Assembly: GCA_010094045.1 (NCBI GenBank)
Contig: ML986819.1
Span: forward strand, 11,396-61,223
DNA: 49,828 bases
Reading direction: 5' to 3'
DNA from: Lojkania enalia
Taxonomy: Eukaryota; Ascomycota; Dothideomycetes; Pleosporales
Part shown: positions 21,501 to 32,460 of the stretch, one piece after another
How positions within the stretch are numbered: the stretch's first letter is position 1
Layout of the letters: every line of letters begins with the position of its first letter
Notes under the pieces: model-generated
Databases searched by the model: none
What the model was told of the DNA's origin: nothing
Seen by the model: the letters and a program-made list of their open reading frames with translations, nothing else
Program-made: the position numbers and the translations under genes

Positions 21501-23700
21501 TTATTAAGGTACTTTTTTAGTACCTTTAACTCGTTTTAAAATATTCTATAAAGTAGACTAAAGTTAGTTTACTTACTAGTTTCTAGTTTAATCTTATAAT
21601 TGTATAGTTATTATTTAGGTAGTTTATCTATATCCTTATATAAGAAGATAGATAATAGGTTATAGTATTCTTTAAACACTTTAGTAATAGAGTTAATATA
21701 TACCTTTAAAGTTAGAGCCTTATTAATATTAGCTATTAATATAGTAAAGATTTTATAGTTAAATTAGTAGTATAGTATCTATATTATATATATCTAGCTA
21801 TAGTATAAACTTTAGATATTTAGGTTTAGATAGGTTCTTATAGCTATAATCTTTATTTAAAGTTAGATTAGTTTTAGTTTTAAGTTCTTTTAACTAGTAT
21901 AATATTATAGGTAGCTAGTAATTATATTAGATATAGGTTAATAGATAGAGCTTTAAGTAGTACTACTTAAACTTTAGGCTATATAAAGGTTATAAAATAG
22001 TTATTTTAGAAATTTTTTTTATATTAGGTTTAGATAGTTTATAGTTTTTAATAACCGTTTAAATAGCTTATTAATAGATAGTAGTACTAGTAAATTATAA
22101 GTATTAAGTTAGATATTAGTTAGTAGTAAAAACTAGCTATTTATTCTTATAGTCTAAGTTTATATAATACTTATACATCTATAACTATCTTAAAATTAAC
22201 TAGTATTTTCCTAGTATAATTATATAGAAATATACTATTTCTAAATAGTTTAGGTATTAGAAGATTAAAATAATTAAATAGAAGATAATTCTTTTATAGA
22301 AGACTTTTCTATTAAAGCTAGTTAGATATAAGTTATATAGGAGTTGTATCTTTTAGAGTCTTAGAGTATATATAAGGTTTCTATAGATATAGCTATAACT
22401 AGTAGCTCTAGTATTAATAAGAATATTAATATCTTACTAGACTAGGTCTTAATAGATTAAGAAAGGAACTAGAATCTAGTAGTTCTATAACTATTTCTAT
22501 AGAAGCTAGTTCTATAAATATATAGAGGTTTAGTATAAGTATAATTCTAAAAAGTAATTTACTTTTAGAATAGACCTTTTAGTAATATTCTAGTTAATAA
22601 AGCTAGCTACGTTTAAGAATAAGAATAATAACCTTATCTATAAGATAATAAGTATATTAAAGATTAGTTAGAGGATTAGTTAGAGGATTAAGAGTAAGAC
22701 CTATATAATATAGTAGAGCTCTAAAACCCTTAATAGATTAATAGTAGAAGAGCGCTATATTCTAGCGAAATATATCTCTTACTATTATACTTATAGTAGT
22801 ATCCTTTATAGTAGCGCCTCTCTTATTTATTAGAGTCTATAGGTATATAACTAGAAGTATTAAATTCTATAGTATTTAGGTTCTTCTAGTAAGTAGTATA
22901 ATATTTTAGTTATTTATAGTAGTTACTAAATAGGTAATATAAATTAGTATTATATAGAGAAATTAGGTTAGTATAGTCGTTTAGGGTACTAAGTATTATA
23001 ATACCTATTATAGCACGGCGGAGCTTATTAGAGATATATAATTTATCCGGTCTTATTTAGTTTAATATCTATAATTAGGTGTTAAAATTTAGTAAATTAA
23101 GTAGAGAACCTACTTCAGCTTTATTTTAAAGTTTCTAACTTACTTTATACTATAGTTTTCTTATTCTAGTTACTATAGGTAGATTTTAAGAAGGCGATTA
23201 AACTGTCTATAAAGTTAATACCCTTATCTATTAATAGGTTAACTAGTATTACTAGGTCTTATTCTAGGTAGAAATAGATATATAGAAGGCGGGTATATTT
23301 AGTTAGATATTAGTTAGTATTTTCTTCTAGCTTATAGCGGAGCTTTCTAATAAAATATAAAAGCTCTAAATATTTACTAGAGAATATTAGAAGATTAAAT
23401 AAGTAGTTAAAATGGAAATATAGATTATATATAATTTTAGGTGGATTAGAAGTTAATATAGATATCTATTTAGAAGCTAGGGTTATAGGCTAAGTTAGGC
23501 TAAGAGTAGGTAATAGTTCTATTACTATTAATATACTAATAGCTAGTAGAGAGATAACTATTTAGCAGCTACTAAATTCTCTTTATATCGCTTTAAGGTC
23601 TAACTTATAACGGTTCTCTTAGGTTACTAAAGCCTCTACTAGTATTTTATTCTTCTACTATAAAGAGTCTAGTTTACCTTAAATCTCTTTAAATATATTA
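18600..23700 (-). pseudogene. RIP-broken gag-pol of G1
   Basis: Minus-strand reading with pervasive TAG/TAA. From 5' (right) to 3' (left): a poorly conserved gag (about 22000-23700); reverse transcriptase (about 20900-21900) with KYLVISSSLVNTLSMFQ and the active-site box YINNILIF (21091-21120, where YxDD has become YINN by G-to-A change); RNase H (about 20200-20850); integrase (about 19000-20050); and a C-terminal chromodomain (about 18650-18960) reading YFIKQTSYYNLKQYPASNFT. The chromodomain would have steered integration to methylated-histone chromatin. It is non-functional. Confidence 0.75.
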
Positions 23701-23749
23701 ATAAGCGCGTTCTTATCTATAATATATAATAGTAGATAATATAATATAA

Positions 23750-24021
23750 TATTACGGATATTTATATATAGTTAGTTAATCGTATTTTAAATAGTTAACT
23801 CTATTACTATATACTATATATAAATATTAAAACGTTATATAAAGAATAGAGGTATTTATATTATATAAGTTTTTATAGGGGCTAGGTCTATACTACTATA
23901 TAAACTAGCTAGGTTAGCGAAACCTTCCTCTATTATAGTTATAACAAGTCGGTTATATTCTAGCTAACAGTTAATAGCTGTTACTAGCAGCTAGTTCGGG
24001 TATTATAGTATTACTATAATA
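23750..24021 (-). repeat. G1 5' LTR (272 bp)
   Basis: The right LTR, matching 18342-18585 with mostly C/T and G/A differences plus an insertion of about 28 bp (around 23840-23868). Confidence 0.85.
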
Positions 24022-24491
24022 CAGTAATAAACTAGCTAGTTAACCTAAGTTCTATAGATATACTTTAATAGTAAGAAGTAGCTAATATTAAGAGGCTATA
24101 AAATAAATAAGATATAGGCGGGTATATAAAGAGTAATAATTCTATTCTACTTATAGAGAAATAGGAATTTAATAGAGTAGTAGCTTTTATAGCTATTAAA
24201 TATAAGCAGCCGCTATCTACCTTTTATATAACCTTTTATATATAAATTAAAGTACTTTATCTACTTAATTCTATACTTATTTATTATCTATCTATTTTTA
24301 CTAATACTAATTACCTAATCTTTTAGTAGATTCTTACTATATTAGACTACCTAGTAGTATTTTACCTTAAGAATTATATATAGTAGAATTAACTAGCCTA
24401 TTAAACTAACTCTTTAAATAATAGTAGTCTATTTATAATTATCTAGCTGTATAGTTTTTAGCTTATTATATTACTCTATTCCTATAATAAC
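24022..24491 (-). mobile_element. F7, piece 4: transposase middle region
   Basis: The minus-strand reading contains the LLLTIKV-like block (ACTTTAATAGTAAGAAGTAG near 24061) and the region around TATTTATAATTATCTAGCTG (about 24430), which aligns with 37128-37150 of F5. The strand then stops at CCTATAATAAC and resumes at 37817 across F5. Confidence 0.65.
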
Positions 24492-24779
24492 TAATATAGT
24501 TTATAAGTAAGCTATTAGTATAAGTAAGCTATTACCTTACTAAGATTTAAACAACTTAATCGCGATAATTATTAACTATATATATATATATACTATAAGA
24601 AGTAATAGTTTATTAGATTATTTAACACCTATACTATTAATTTAGCACGTTTAAGAATTATAGCTAGACTATTTATAGCGCCTACAGCTCTATTAAAGCT
24701 AGTTATTTCTTTATAGCTAAGTACTCTAATTATAAATTTTCTTATTAATCTACCCCTCAATATTATTTTAATTAATTAA
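24492..24779 (-). pseudogene. F5 transposase, C-terminal end with zinc-knuckle remnant
   Basis: On the minus strand, near 24645-24695, CRRYK-SSYNS-TC fits the CxxC...GHNxRTC knuckle of the family. Upstream sequence to 24492 is the terminal repeat and tail. The preceding coding part is on the far side of the insertions (36239 onward), where KQKQQKRKQLQKQ is found. Confidence 0.65.
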
Positions 24780-25308
24780 TATAAGGGTATATATACTATT
24801 CTATACCTATAATTAGCGATATTAATCGTTTGTACCTTTTAGTTCTAGTAGTATAGTAGTATAAAGTCGTGCTTCTAATATTATAATTAATATTACCTAG
24901 CGTACGGGGTTAATAGGCGGTACTATAGGGTTACGAGTTCGATTCGCATAGGAGCTAGTTTAGTCTAACAAGCTTTTTGTAAAAAAGTTAAAGTATAAGG
25001 CGGCCTCTTTAAACGTTGTGCTAAGAGTTACTAGAAGGTCTAGTATATATATAGGTACGTGCGTATAAGCGCATCCGCGCAAATATATTAAAAGGTAGTT
25101 AAAGATAACTAGAGGGTTAATCTAGTAGAGCTAGAAGTCTTAGTACCTACCTTTATATATCGTATCTCTTAGAGCGTCTAAGGCGTATACTACTAAGGAG
25201 GAAGATAATATAAGGGTATATATACTATTCTACACCTATAATTAGTAATATTAATTATCTATACCTTTTAATTCTAGTAGTATAATAGTATAGAGCTGTG
25301 CTTCTAAT
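24780..25308 (+). mobile_element. TRIM-like miniature LTR element with tRNA-like core
   Basis: Direct repeats of about 100 bp, starting TATAAGGGTATATATACTAT and ending GTGCTTCTAAT, lie at about 24780-24880 and 25206-25308. They enclose 325 bp with no coding sequence. A purine tract AAGGAGGAAGA (about 25195-25205) sits directly before the second repeat, as before a 3' LTR. The 5 bp ATTAA flank both sides (24775-24779 and 25309-25313). These are the hallmarks of a terminal-repeat retrotransposon in miniature. The exact repeat ends and the ATTAA duplication are tentative, because ATTAA is a common word here and the G2 LTR starts immediately after it. Confidence 0.5.
24895..24955 (+). ncRNA. tRNA-like / Pol III promoter-like segment, degenerate
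   Basis: GAGTTCGATTCGC (24935-24947) is close to the tRNA T-loop and B box. TAGCGTACGGGG (24898-24909), about 30 bases upstream, resembles an A box. The following ATAGGAGC looks like a 3' acceptor strand, but no matching 5' acceptor strand (GCTCCTAT) precedes it and the T stem seems to lack two bases, so it is not a working tRNA. A run of five T at 24971-24975 could be a Pol III stop. It may be a captured tRNA relic or a SINE head. Confidence 0.4.
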
Positions 25309-25313
25309 ATTAA

Positions 25314-25521
25314 TATAATATCTTATAGCTTTAAGTTACGGGTTAATAATATAGAGTTATCTAACCTAGAGTTAAAATAGCTAAATTGCACCCTATAAGA
25401 ATAGTAGTAATTCGTTTTTCTTTTATTAGTTATCTCTTTTCTAAGAGAACTAAATATACAAATATTTTAGCCCTACTACTCTATCTATTATTACTATGCT
25501 ATAATCTATTATACTAGCCTA
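25314..25521 (+). repeat. G2 5' LTR (208 bp)
   Basis: Matches 36031-36238, for example AGTAATTCGTTT and CTACTACTCTATCTATTATT; the differences are nearly all transitions. Confidence 0.9.
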
Positions 25522-25699
25522 TAATATTTAAATCGCTTAAACTTTTTATAGTAGTCTAGTAGTAATTTCTAATACTATAAATATATCTTCTACCCTTCTT
25601 AGCCTAATAGCTGGCTTAGCTGGGTATATAAGGATTCTAATATCTAGTAATAGGCGAAACGCTAACCTTAGAGCTAGTAAGGAATTTATTTAACTAGAA

Positions 25700-28021
25700 G
25701 AGTAGACTAGAGTAAATATTTATTAAATATTTAAAGAATTATAAAGTTATAGTACTATCTAGTACTTTCTAGCCTAGAGTAGTATAAAGTAGAATACAGA
25801 TACTAAAGACTTAGAAAGACTATAATAATAGATATAAGGTAAATAAAATTAGAAGAATTTTAAATAACTATAGAAAATAAAATAATAATATAAAATAGAT
25901 AATATCTCTATAATTAATTTAGCTATTATTATACTAGAGGAAGTATAACTGCTATAAACTACCTCTACTTAAGCTAACTTTCCTCGCCCTAAACCTTCTT
26001 ATACCTATAAGAAGAAGAATTATATAGATTATGACTAATAGGTTTAAGACTATAAAAAGTATTTTATTTAGTTGCTAGTAGACTTTTAAATAGAAAGATA
26101 GAAAGATACTTTTACTTTTAGATATATTTTAGAGTCTTTAAAGACTTTATAAGAGATATATAAAATTATAGAGTACTAAAAGAGTATATTCTAGATCCCT
26201 ATATAGAATATCCTAAAAGTAAAGATACTAAGTATATTAGAAACTCTATTAGAATAAAGATAAGAAGCTTTTAATACCTTAAAAAGGTGTAGATAAAGGA
26301 TAGGCTAGTCTTTAACTAACTTATTAAACTATATAAGATCTCTATAAAAAGAAGTTAGAAAGATAAATAAAGACTATATAGTAAATAAGTTTATCTTAGC
26401 CTTATTTAAGCTAATAAAGAGAGATTTAAATCTTCTCCTAAGACTATAGCTTTAAATACTATTAAAGGTAGAAGAATATATAAATATAGTCTTCAGGTAT
26501 TATTAAAAGTTTTATAAGAAGTAAGAGAGGTATAATATAAATAATTATAAAAGGCAAGGGTCTAATACTTTAAAGGAGAGTAATAGTACTCTAAAGAAGG
26601 CTAGAAAGAGCTAGAAACCCCCGAAGAGGTCTAGGAAAAGTAATATCTATTTAAAGCAGCCTTTTATTATATATTAAATATATAGAAAGAAGGACTATAC
26701 GTCTTTTAACTATTTCTAGAAGAAAGGGGAGCCTAAAAGAGCTCCTAAATAAAAGTTAGGAAAAGGTAAAGATTAGAAAGACTAAACTCCTTTCTTCTAA
26801 CTTATATTAAACTTTCTAGAGAGAATAAGAAGCTAGGAAAATTATATAAATTACTTTTTTAAACTCCTATAAAGTTACTTATAGTTAGAATAGTAGTAGA
26901 AGGTTTAGCTAAGAATAATTATTTAATTAACCTAAGTATATAACTAAATCTTCTTAATACTATATTTATAAAGTAGTATAGTCTAAAAATTAATCTACTA
27001 CTAAAGTTAATAGTAAAAGCTGTAAATAGCTCTAAAATCCTAATATATAAAACTACTATTATAAAAGTTACTATTAAGGATTTATATAGTAAAGTTAAAG
27101 TCTAAAAGGTACTATTTATAATATTAGACTTTAAAGGATATAAGATTGACCTTAAATTATTTTAGATATAGAATTATAATTTAAAATTAAACTTTCTTAG
27201 TAGAAAGATATTTTTTAGAAAGGTAAAGGCTATAAGCTTATCTTAGTTCTATAAAGTAGTACTAAAGAATGTAGAAGAGTTCGTATAGACTATTATAGGT
27301 AGTAAAATAAACGTCTATATATGCCTAATTAATTTAGTAGTTATAGTAGATAAAATTAGTATTAGAATAGATTAATTATAGCTAGAGTATACTAATTTTA
27401 AGGATATATTTAATAAAAAGTAAATCTTTAATACTTATAAAGTATAGGCTTTAAAATTTAACTATAATACTACTAGAAGAGACTAGTCTTCTATATTAAC
27501 TATTATATAATTTATCTTTAGTTAACCTTTAGTATCTCTAAAAGTATCTAGATAAGTACTTATAATATAAATAGATTAGAAGATCCCAATCGCTTACTAA
27601 TATACTAATTCTCTTTATAAAGAAAAAGAATAGTAGTTTAAAACTCTATATAAATTATAGAGGTCTAAATAAGATTACTATACGTAATTAGTACTCTCTT
27701 CTCCTAATTTTAGAGTTACTAGAGCGTCTAGTATAAGCTAAATACTATATTAAGCTTAATATTAGAGAAGCTTACTATAGAATTAGAATAAAGGAAGGAG
27801 ATAAATAGAAGACCATATTTTATACTAGATATAGTTCTTTTAAATATACTATTATACCGTTTAGCTTAATAAATATACTAGCTTAATTTTAAGCGTATAT
27901 TAATTAGACGCTTACTAGCTTTATTAATATAATATATATTATATACTTAGATAATATCTTAATCTTCTCTAATATAGAAAAAGAATATATTAAGTAGATT
28001 AAGGAAGTACTTTAGAAACTA
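25700..28021 (+). pseudogene. G2 gag, protease and start of reverse transcriptase
   Basis: A forward reading with TAG/TAA codons. Gag-like lysine/glutamate-rich sequence occupies about 25700-26800 and includes a basic stretch near 26590-26640. Protease-like sequence covers about 26850-27350. The reverse transcriptase starts near 27430. RRSQSLTNILILFIKKKN (about 27570-27630), INYRGLNKITIRNQYSL (about 27650-27705), LNIREAYYRIRIKEGDKQKT (about 27755-27815), FKYTIIPFSLINILA-FQAYIN (about 27840-27905) and the catalytic box YLDNILIF (about 27944-27970) are all in the expected order for Ty3/Gypsy. The frame breaks at 28022 where the pogo element is inserted. Confidence 0.78.
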
Positions 28022-28199
28022 TAATATATTTTATAAACGAGTCGCCTACCTAAATAAGTTGTCTACCTTATTAACTATCTCTATATTTAGAGGTATATAT
28101 TATAATAATACCTATAGATATTACTATAATAATTTAATAGAGGATAGATATACTATTTATCTACTACTATATAAGTTTTAGTATTATATCTAGGCTTAC

Positions 28200-29765
28200 T
28201 ATAGTAGCTATAGTACTTCTAGTATAGCGTACCTAATTTTCTACACTTCCTACCTGCGCGTACTTTATCCTCTAGCTACTTATCTACCTCCTTTTAAGTA
28301 GCTATCTTAGCAGCTTTAGCCTTAGTAAAGCTACCTTACTTCTATAGAACCTTTTTTAATCGCTTTTTATACTATAATAGAGTCTTATTTACTTTCTAAA
28401 GCTGACTAGTCTAATACTAAAATAGTGCGCATAAATAAGCTATCTATATAGTACCTTTAGTAAGTAAATTAAGAGAATTATTAATCGCAGTAGGTAAGCT
28501 ATTCTAATACCTAGTAATATAGTCTTAAATTAATATTATTTAAGACTCTAATTTAACAGCGTTTGTTAGTATTTTTAACTCCTAGAAGTAACTAGCTGCT
28601 AGTAGTAGTAATAGAGTATAAAGCTTAATATTAAGCTTTAATAGTACTAGACTAGTACCTTAAAAGCTTACGCATATATTAGCTTTAGTAATAGAGTGCT
28701 GATATACTATATAAAAGGTTAGTAGAAAGTTAAGCTTTATAATATAGTAGATACTAGCTTATATAAGTTTATTAATCTTACGCTTATATACTTTCTTTAA
28801 TAGTAAGAAATAGCCTATATTTAGAAGCTGTAGTAGATAAAATAAATATACCGGTATATATAATAGAATAATATCCTTCTCTTTATAGAGCAGCTAAAAC
28901 TTAATAGACTTATAGCTCTTATAGCTATTAATAACTAGTAGATAATAAGCGCCTACTATATACTATTTTACATACTAATTAAAATACTCTAGCTATTTAA
29001 TTATAAGCTTATTATTTATCTATCTACTATTACTTAGTATAATTACTCCTCTAGATAGTATATTATTATTCTAATACTATATAGAGAGGTGCTACTTACT
29101 AGTAAAAATAATAAATAGTAGGATAGTATTACTATAAGCGCTAATAGCTTAAATAACTATTATCTACTTATAATTATCTAGCTATAGTAATTTTAGTCGA
29201 CTAGCTAATAGTTTAGTACTTGTAACTACCTTACTAGTAGATATAATATCTATCTAGAAGCTCGTCTCGTTAAAATTATAGATATTATTATTAGTAATAC
29301 TATACTTTACTTTAGTATTACGTACTAGATTAAACTAACTACTAATAACTTTAGGATCCTCGTAAAGAACTCTTTAATAGTTATATTTTCGATAGAAGTA
29401 TATTTTAAACTTAGGAATGTAATTAATAAAGTTTATTAGCTAGTTTTTACTAACCTAGTCTATAGAGCGAGCTCTAAGTAAATAGTTAACTATATCTTAT
29501 ATACTATCGATTATAGGAGGGTATCTATAAGATAATAGGCCTAGTATATACTATATTATAGTTGATTCTTCTAGCTTTATAAGCTTTTTTAAATTAGGCT
29601 CGTAATTATATTATAAAGGTTTATCGGCGCGTCGGTCTCTAAGCGTTATTTAGGGGATGCTATAAGTAGCTATAGTACTTTATATACTCTAAATTTAATC
29701 TTAATTAATAGCTAAAATAGCTAGTAATACCTAACCTTCTTAATAGATTAATTAAGGTTAAGATA
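28200..29765 (-). pseudogene. RIP-broken pogo-type transposase of P
   Basis: Minus-strand reading from right to left. An N-terminal psq/CENP-B-like region lies at about 29500-29730, with QITLRDRR-like codons degraded. NNNIYNFNETSF (about 29260-29300) is at the DDE start. LLVINSYKSYKSIKF (about 28905-28950) is the second acidic block. LLQLLNIGYFLLLKKVYKRKI (about 28785-28845) and LKLNIKLYTLL (about 28615-28650) follow. The tail YCSYYSKPRYN (about 28180-28220) is the knuckle with Cys/His changed to Tyr. TAG/TAA codons interrupt throughout. Confidence 0.75.
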
Positions 29766-29777
29766 GTTACTATATTA

Positions 29778-29981
29778 TGTGGTGAGAGGCGAATCTTGTC
29801 TCAGGGAGGGAGATGAGGAGCTGAACTGGTTGATTGAAGATGGCCAGCGGGCCATATTTATGTACATGAAAAAGGGGTATATTAGCTGATATCCAGCGTG
29901 ATATCCGGCGTAATATCGACCGTGATATCGTACGTCGATATCTGATACAGCTCGGCAGACTAGCCGAAAATCCCCATGACA
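29778..29981. mobile_element. Solo LTR, not RIPed, with perfect TATTA target duplication
   Basis: A 204-bp block beginning TGTGGTGAGAGGCG and ending CCCCATGACA, flanked on both sides by TATTA (29773-29777 and 29982-29986). It has TG...CA ends and an exact 5-bp duplication, as expected for one LTR left after recombination between two. Unlike everything around it, it keeps normal CpA and TpG. Its inner part repeats GATATC-type words (GATATCCAGCGT, GATATCCGGCGT, GATATCGTACGTCGATATC). It shares no sequence with any other LTR in the window. The 70-codon minus-strand open frame covering it (29770-29982) is probably not a gene. Confidence 0.82.
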
Positions 29982-30067
29982 TATTACGTTGTAAGTAGGT
30001 AGGGTATAACTTCTTAGTAAAAGTAGGCGACTTACTTAAGTAGGCAACTTACTTATAAAATATATTA

Positions 30068-32460
30068 TAAGGCTAAACTTTTTATAAAACTTAGTAAGTA
30101 TAACTTCTATACTAGAAAAATAGACTGTCTAAAGTTTATTATTTACCTTAAAGGATTAAATTTAACTATTTTTAGTTGAAAACTATTTAAGATTAGCTAA
30201 TTCTATAGACTATATAAGATATACGGATTTTTATTAGATTTATAAACTACTATTATAGGTTTATTATAGGATTCTTAAAGATTACCTTACCTTTAATAAG
30301 ATTGACCTAAAAGGGGCTAAAAGCTGCTAAAGAAAGTTAAAAGCTAGATATTAGTTAAGAAGGATTAGAGGCCTTTTAATAGTTAAAGGAAGCTTTTTTA
30401 AATATTTCTATTCTAGCTTATTATAAGCTAACTCGGTCTATAAGGGTTAAAGTTAATACTTCTAGGAGCGCTATTTTAGGAATTCTTAGCCAGCTTATAA
30501 AAGAGTAAGTAGGTAAGATAATATAATAACTTATTAATTTCTTTTTAAAAAATCTTAGTATAATAGAGTATAACTATAATACGCATAACTAGAAACTACT
30601 TATAATAGTAGAAAGTTTAAAGTACTAGTATTAGTACCTTTAAGGAGTTATATTTAACCTTTATATTAACTATAATAACCTTTATTAGTTTATAGAAACG
30701 AAAACTTTAGTCTATTAATATATATAATTATATCTTAAGCTTACTAAATATAATTATAACCTTATCTACTAATCTAGTAAACTTAATCTAGCTAACAGAC
30801 TATTATATTAACTAGACTATATAAAAGAAGTATAGGCACTTTCAAAGAAGTCTAATATAAGATATATTAAACCTATATACGCTAAAATTAGTTTAAAAAG
30901 AGTAGAAAGAACTAATTTAGACTAGAATAATAGTACTAAAATCTTTAGAGTTTTAGTAGTAGTAACCTACGTATAGACTACTTAGAAAGATTTTTCTCCT
31001 ATCTAAGAAGTAGAAGAGACTCCTTTCTTAAACTAAGAATACTATAATAGCCCGGAGTAGGCTAAAGAAGGTAATAAAGAGAAGATAGAACTAATAACAC
31101 TCTAAGAGAGGTAAAACACCCTTAATTAGGTATATAACTACTCTATAGTAGGTTATAGAGGATAGATAAAAATATATAAGAGAGTGTTATATTAATTTTA
31201 GTAGAAAGGTATAAGAGATAATATTAAAGCCTACTATTAGAATTGTTTAAGATATAGAAAGGTAAAAACTCCTAGGTATAAGCCTTATAGCCTATTATAA
31301 CTATTACCTATATTAAGTAGATTATAAGAGTAAGTTATATTCGATTTTATTATAGAACTTTTTCTAAGTTTATTTCTTAGTTAAGTATATAATTTAATTA
31401 TAGTTATTATCGACTAGTTAACTAAAATAGCCTATTATATTTCTACTATCTCTACCTAGACTATAGAAGACCTAATATAGGTCTAGATGCGCAATATTAT
31501 CCAACTATATAGTATTCTAGAGTTAATAATATCTAACTATAGTATTCTAATAACGTTAAAATCTTAGAAGACCTTTTACTATTATTTAATATTTTAGTAA
31601 GGTTTTAGTTTAATCTATTATTTAAAAACTAATAGGCTAATAGAAAAATAAAATTAGATATTTAAGTAGTACTTATATTATTTCTACTATTTAGAGTAAA
31701 ATAATTAGGTAGTTTAACTATCCGTAGTAGAGTTTATATATAATAATAGTACTTATATAACTACTACTATCTTATCTTTTTACACTTATTATAGTATAGA
31801 TCCCTAAGGACCTAATTAGCTAGGCGAGCCTTTAGGAGAGGGAGAAGCTCCTTTAGTAAGAAGTATAGTAGCTAAAGTACTAGTATTATAAAGTAAATAT
31901 AAAGCGAAGATTAGTACTATAGTAGCTTATTAAAAGAAATACGTAGATAAGAAGAGAATATACTTATCTCTAGTAGTAGGAGATAAGGTACTAGTATTAA
32001 ATTAATATATTAAGTTAACCCGTCCTAAAAAGAAATTAGATTAGAAGTATTTTAGACCTAATATAATAATAAAAGTTATAACGCTTATAATCTACTAGAT
32101 TAATTTTTTAGAGTTAGATAGGATCTATCTAGTATTTTATATATCTTTATTAGAGTTATATAACCTAAAAGAGCCTATTTAGAGCTTAAATAGCTTAATA
32201 TAAGATACTTTATACTAATTTAAGGATAATATATATAAAATTAATCGTATTATTAAGCGAAAATAAAACTCTATTAGAGTATAAGAATATTTAGTTAAAT
32301 AGAAGAATTATCTAGACTTTAAGAATAGTTAGAAGCTAGAAGTAAATATTAGTACTAACGCTCTATTAGTATTCTAGAAAAAGAAGGGTATTGAACTAAA
32401 GAGATTAAGTAAATCTATTAAAGACTATAAACGCTCTTTAAAAAAGAAGAAGAATAGCTA
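30068..32460 (+). pseudogene. G2 gag-pol continued: RNase H, integrase, chromodomain
   Basis: This picks up the reverse transcriptase thumb (KLFIKLSKYNFYTRKIDCLKFIIYLKGL, about 30070-30160), then RNase H-like sequence (about 30330-30780). The integrase (about 31130-31960) has IVGYRG near 31150, CLRYRKVKTPRYKPYSLL near 31242-31300 and IIDQLTKIAYYIS near 31405-31445. A chromodomain follows near 32240-32370 (RIIKRKQ...EYLVKQKNYLDFKNS-KLEVNIS) after the VFYISLLELYN linker (about 32130-32160). It ends with a lysine-rich tail near 32450. The many TAG/TAA codons make it non-functional. Confidence 0.75.

Larger units (their letters stand above)
18342..24021 (-). mobile_element. G1: chromodomain Gypsy (chromovirus) retrotransposon, RIPed
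   Basis: A complete LTR retrotransposon on the minus strand, about 5.7 kb, inserted in F7. LTRs lie at 18342-18585 and 23750-24021; both start TATTACGGA (probably TGTTACGGA before RIP) and end TACTATAATA. The right LTR carries an extra duplication of about 28 bp. A polypyrimidine block ATCTCCCTTTT (18588-18598), the complement of a polypurine tract, lies next to the left LTR and fixes the orientation. No clear 5-bp target duplication was found. The order on the minus strand (gag, protease, reverse transcriptase, RNase H, integrase, chromodomain) is that of Ty3/Gypsy chromoviruses. Confidence 0.88.
28022..30067 (-). mobile_element. Pogo-type element P nested in the G2 reverse transcriptase
   Basis: Left end TAATATATTTTATAAACGAG (28022), right end ...ACTTACTTATAAAATATATTA (30067). 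The terminal repeats carry two tandem GTCGCCTAC-type units of period 18. G2's reverse transcriptase reads on at 30068. Without the solo LTR inside it the element is about 1.84 kb. Its family is also represented, less mutated, by the fragment at 2592-2934. Confidence 0.88.

Noticed and set aside
18337..24026. A 5-bp target duplication for G1
   Set aside because: The flanks (TTAAT and CAGTA) do not match; the right LTR end may be altered.
24895..24955. A functional tRNA gene
   Set aside because: No 5' acceptor strand pairs with ATAGGAGC and the T stem lacks bases; only the box-like motifs remain.
29770..29982. 70-codon minus-strand open frame as a small gene
   Set aside because: It coincides with the solo LTR and is open only because the block escaped RIP; no family features, no promoter context.
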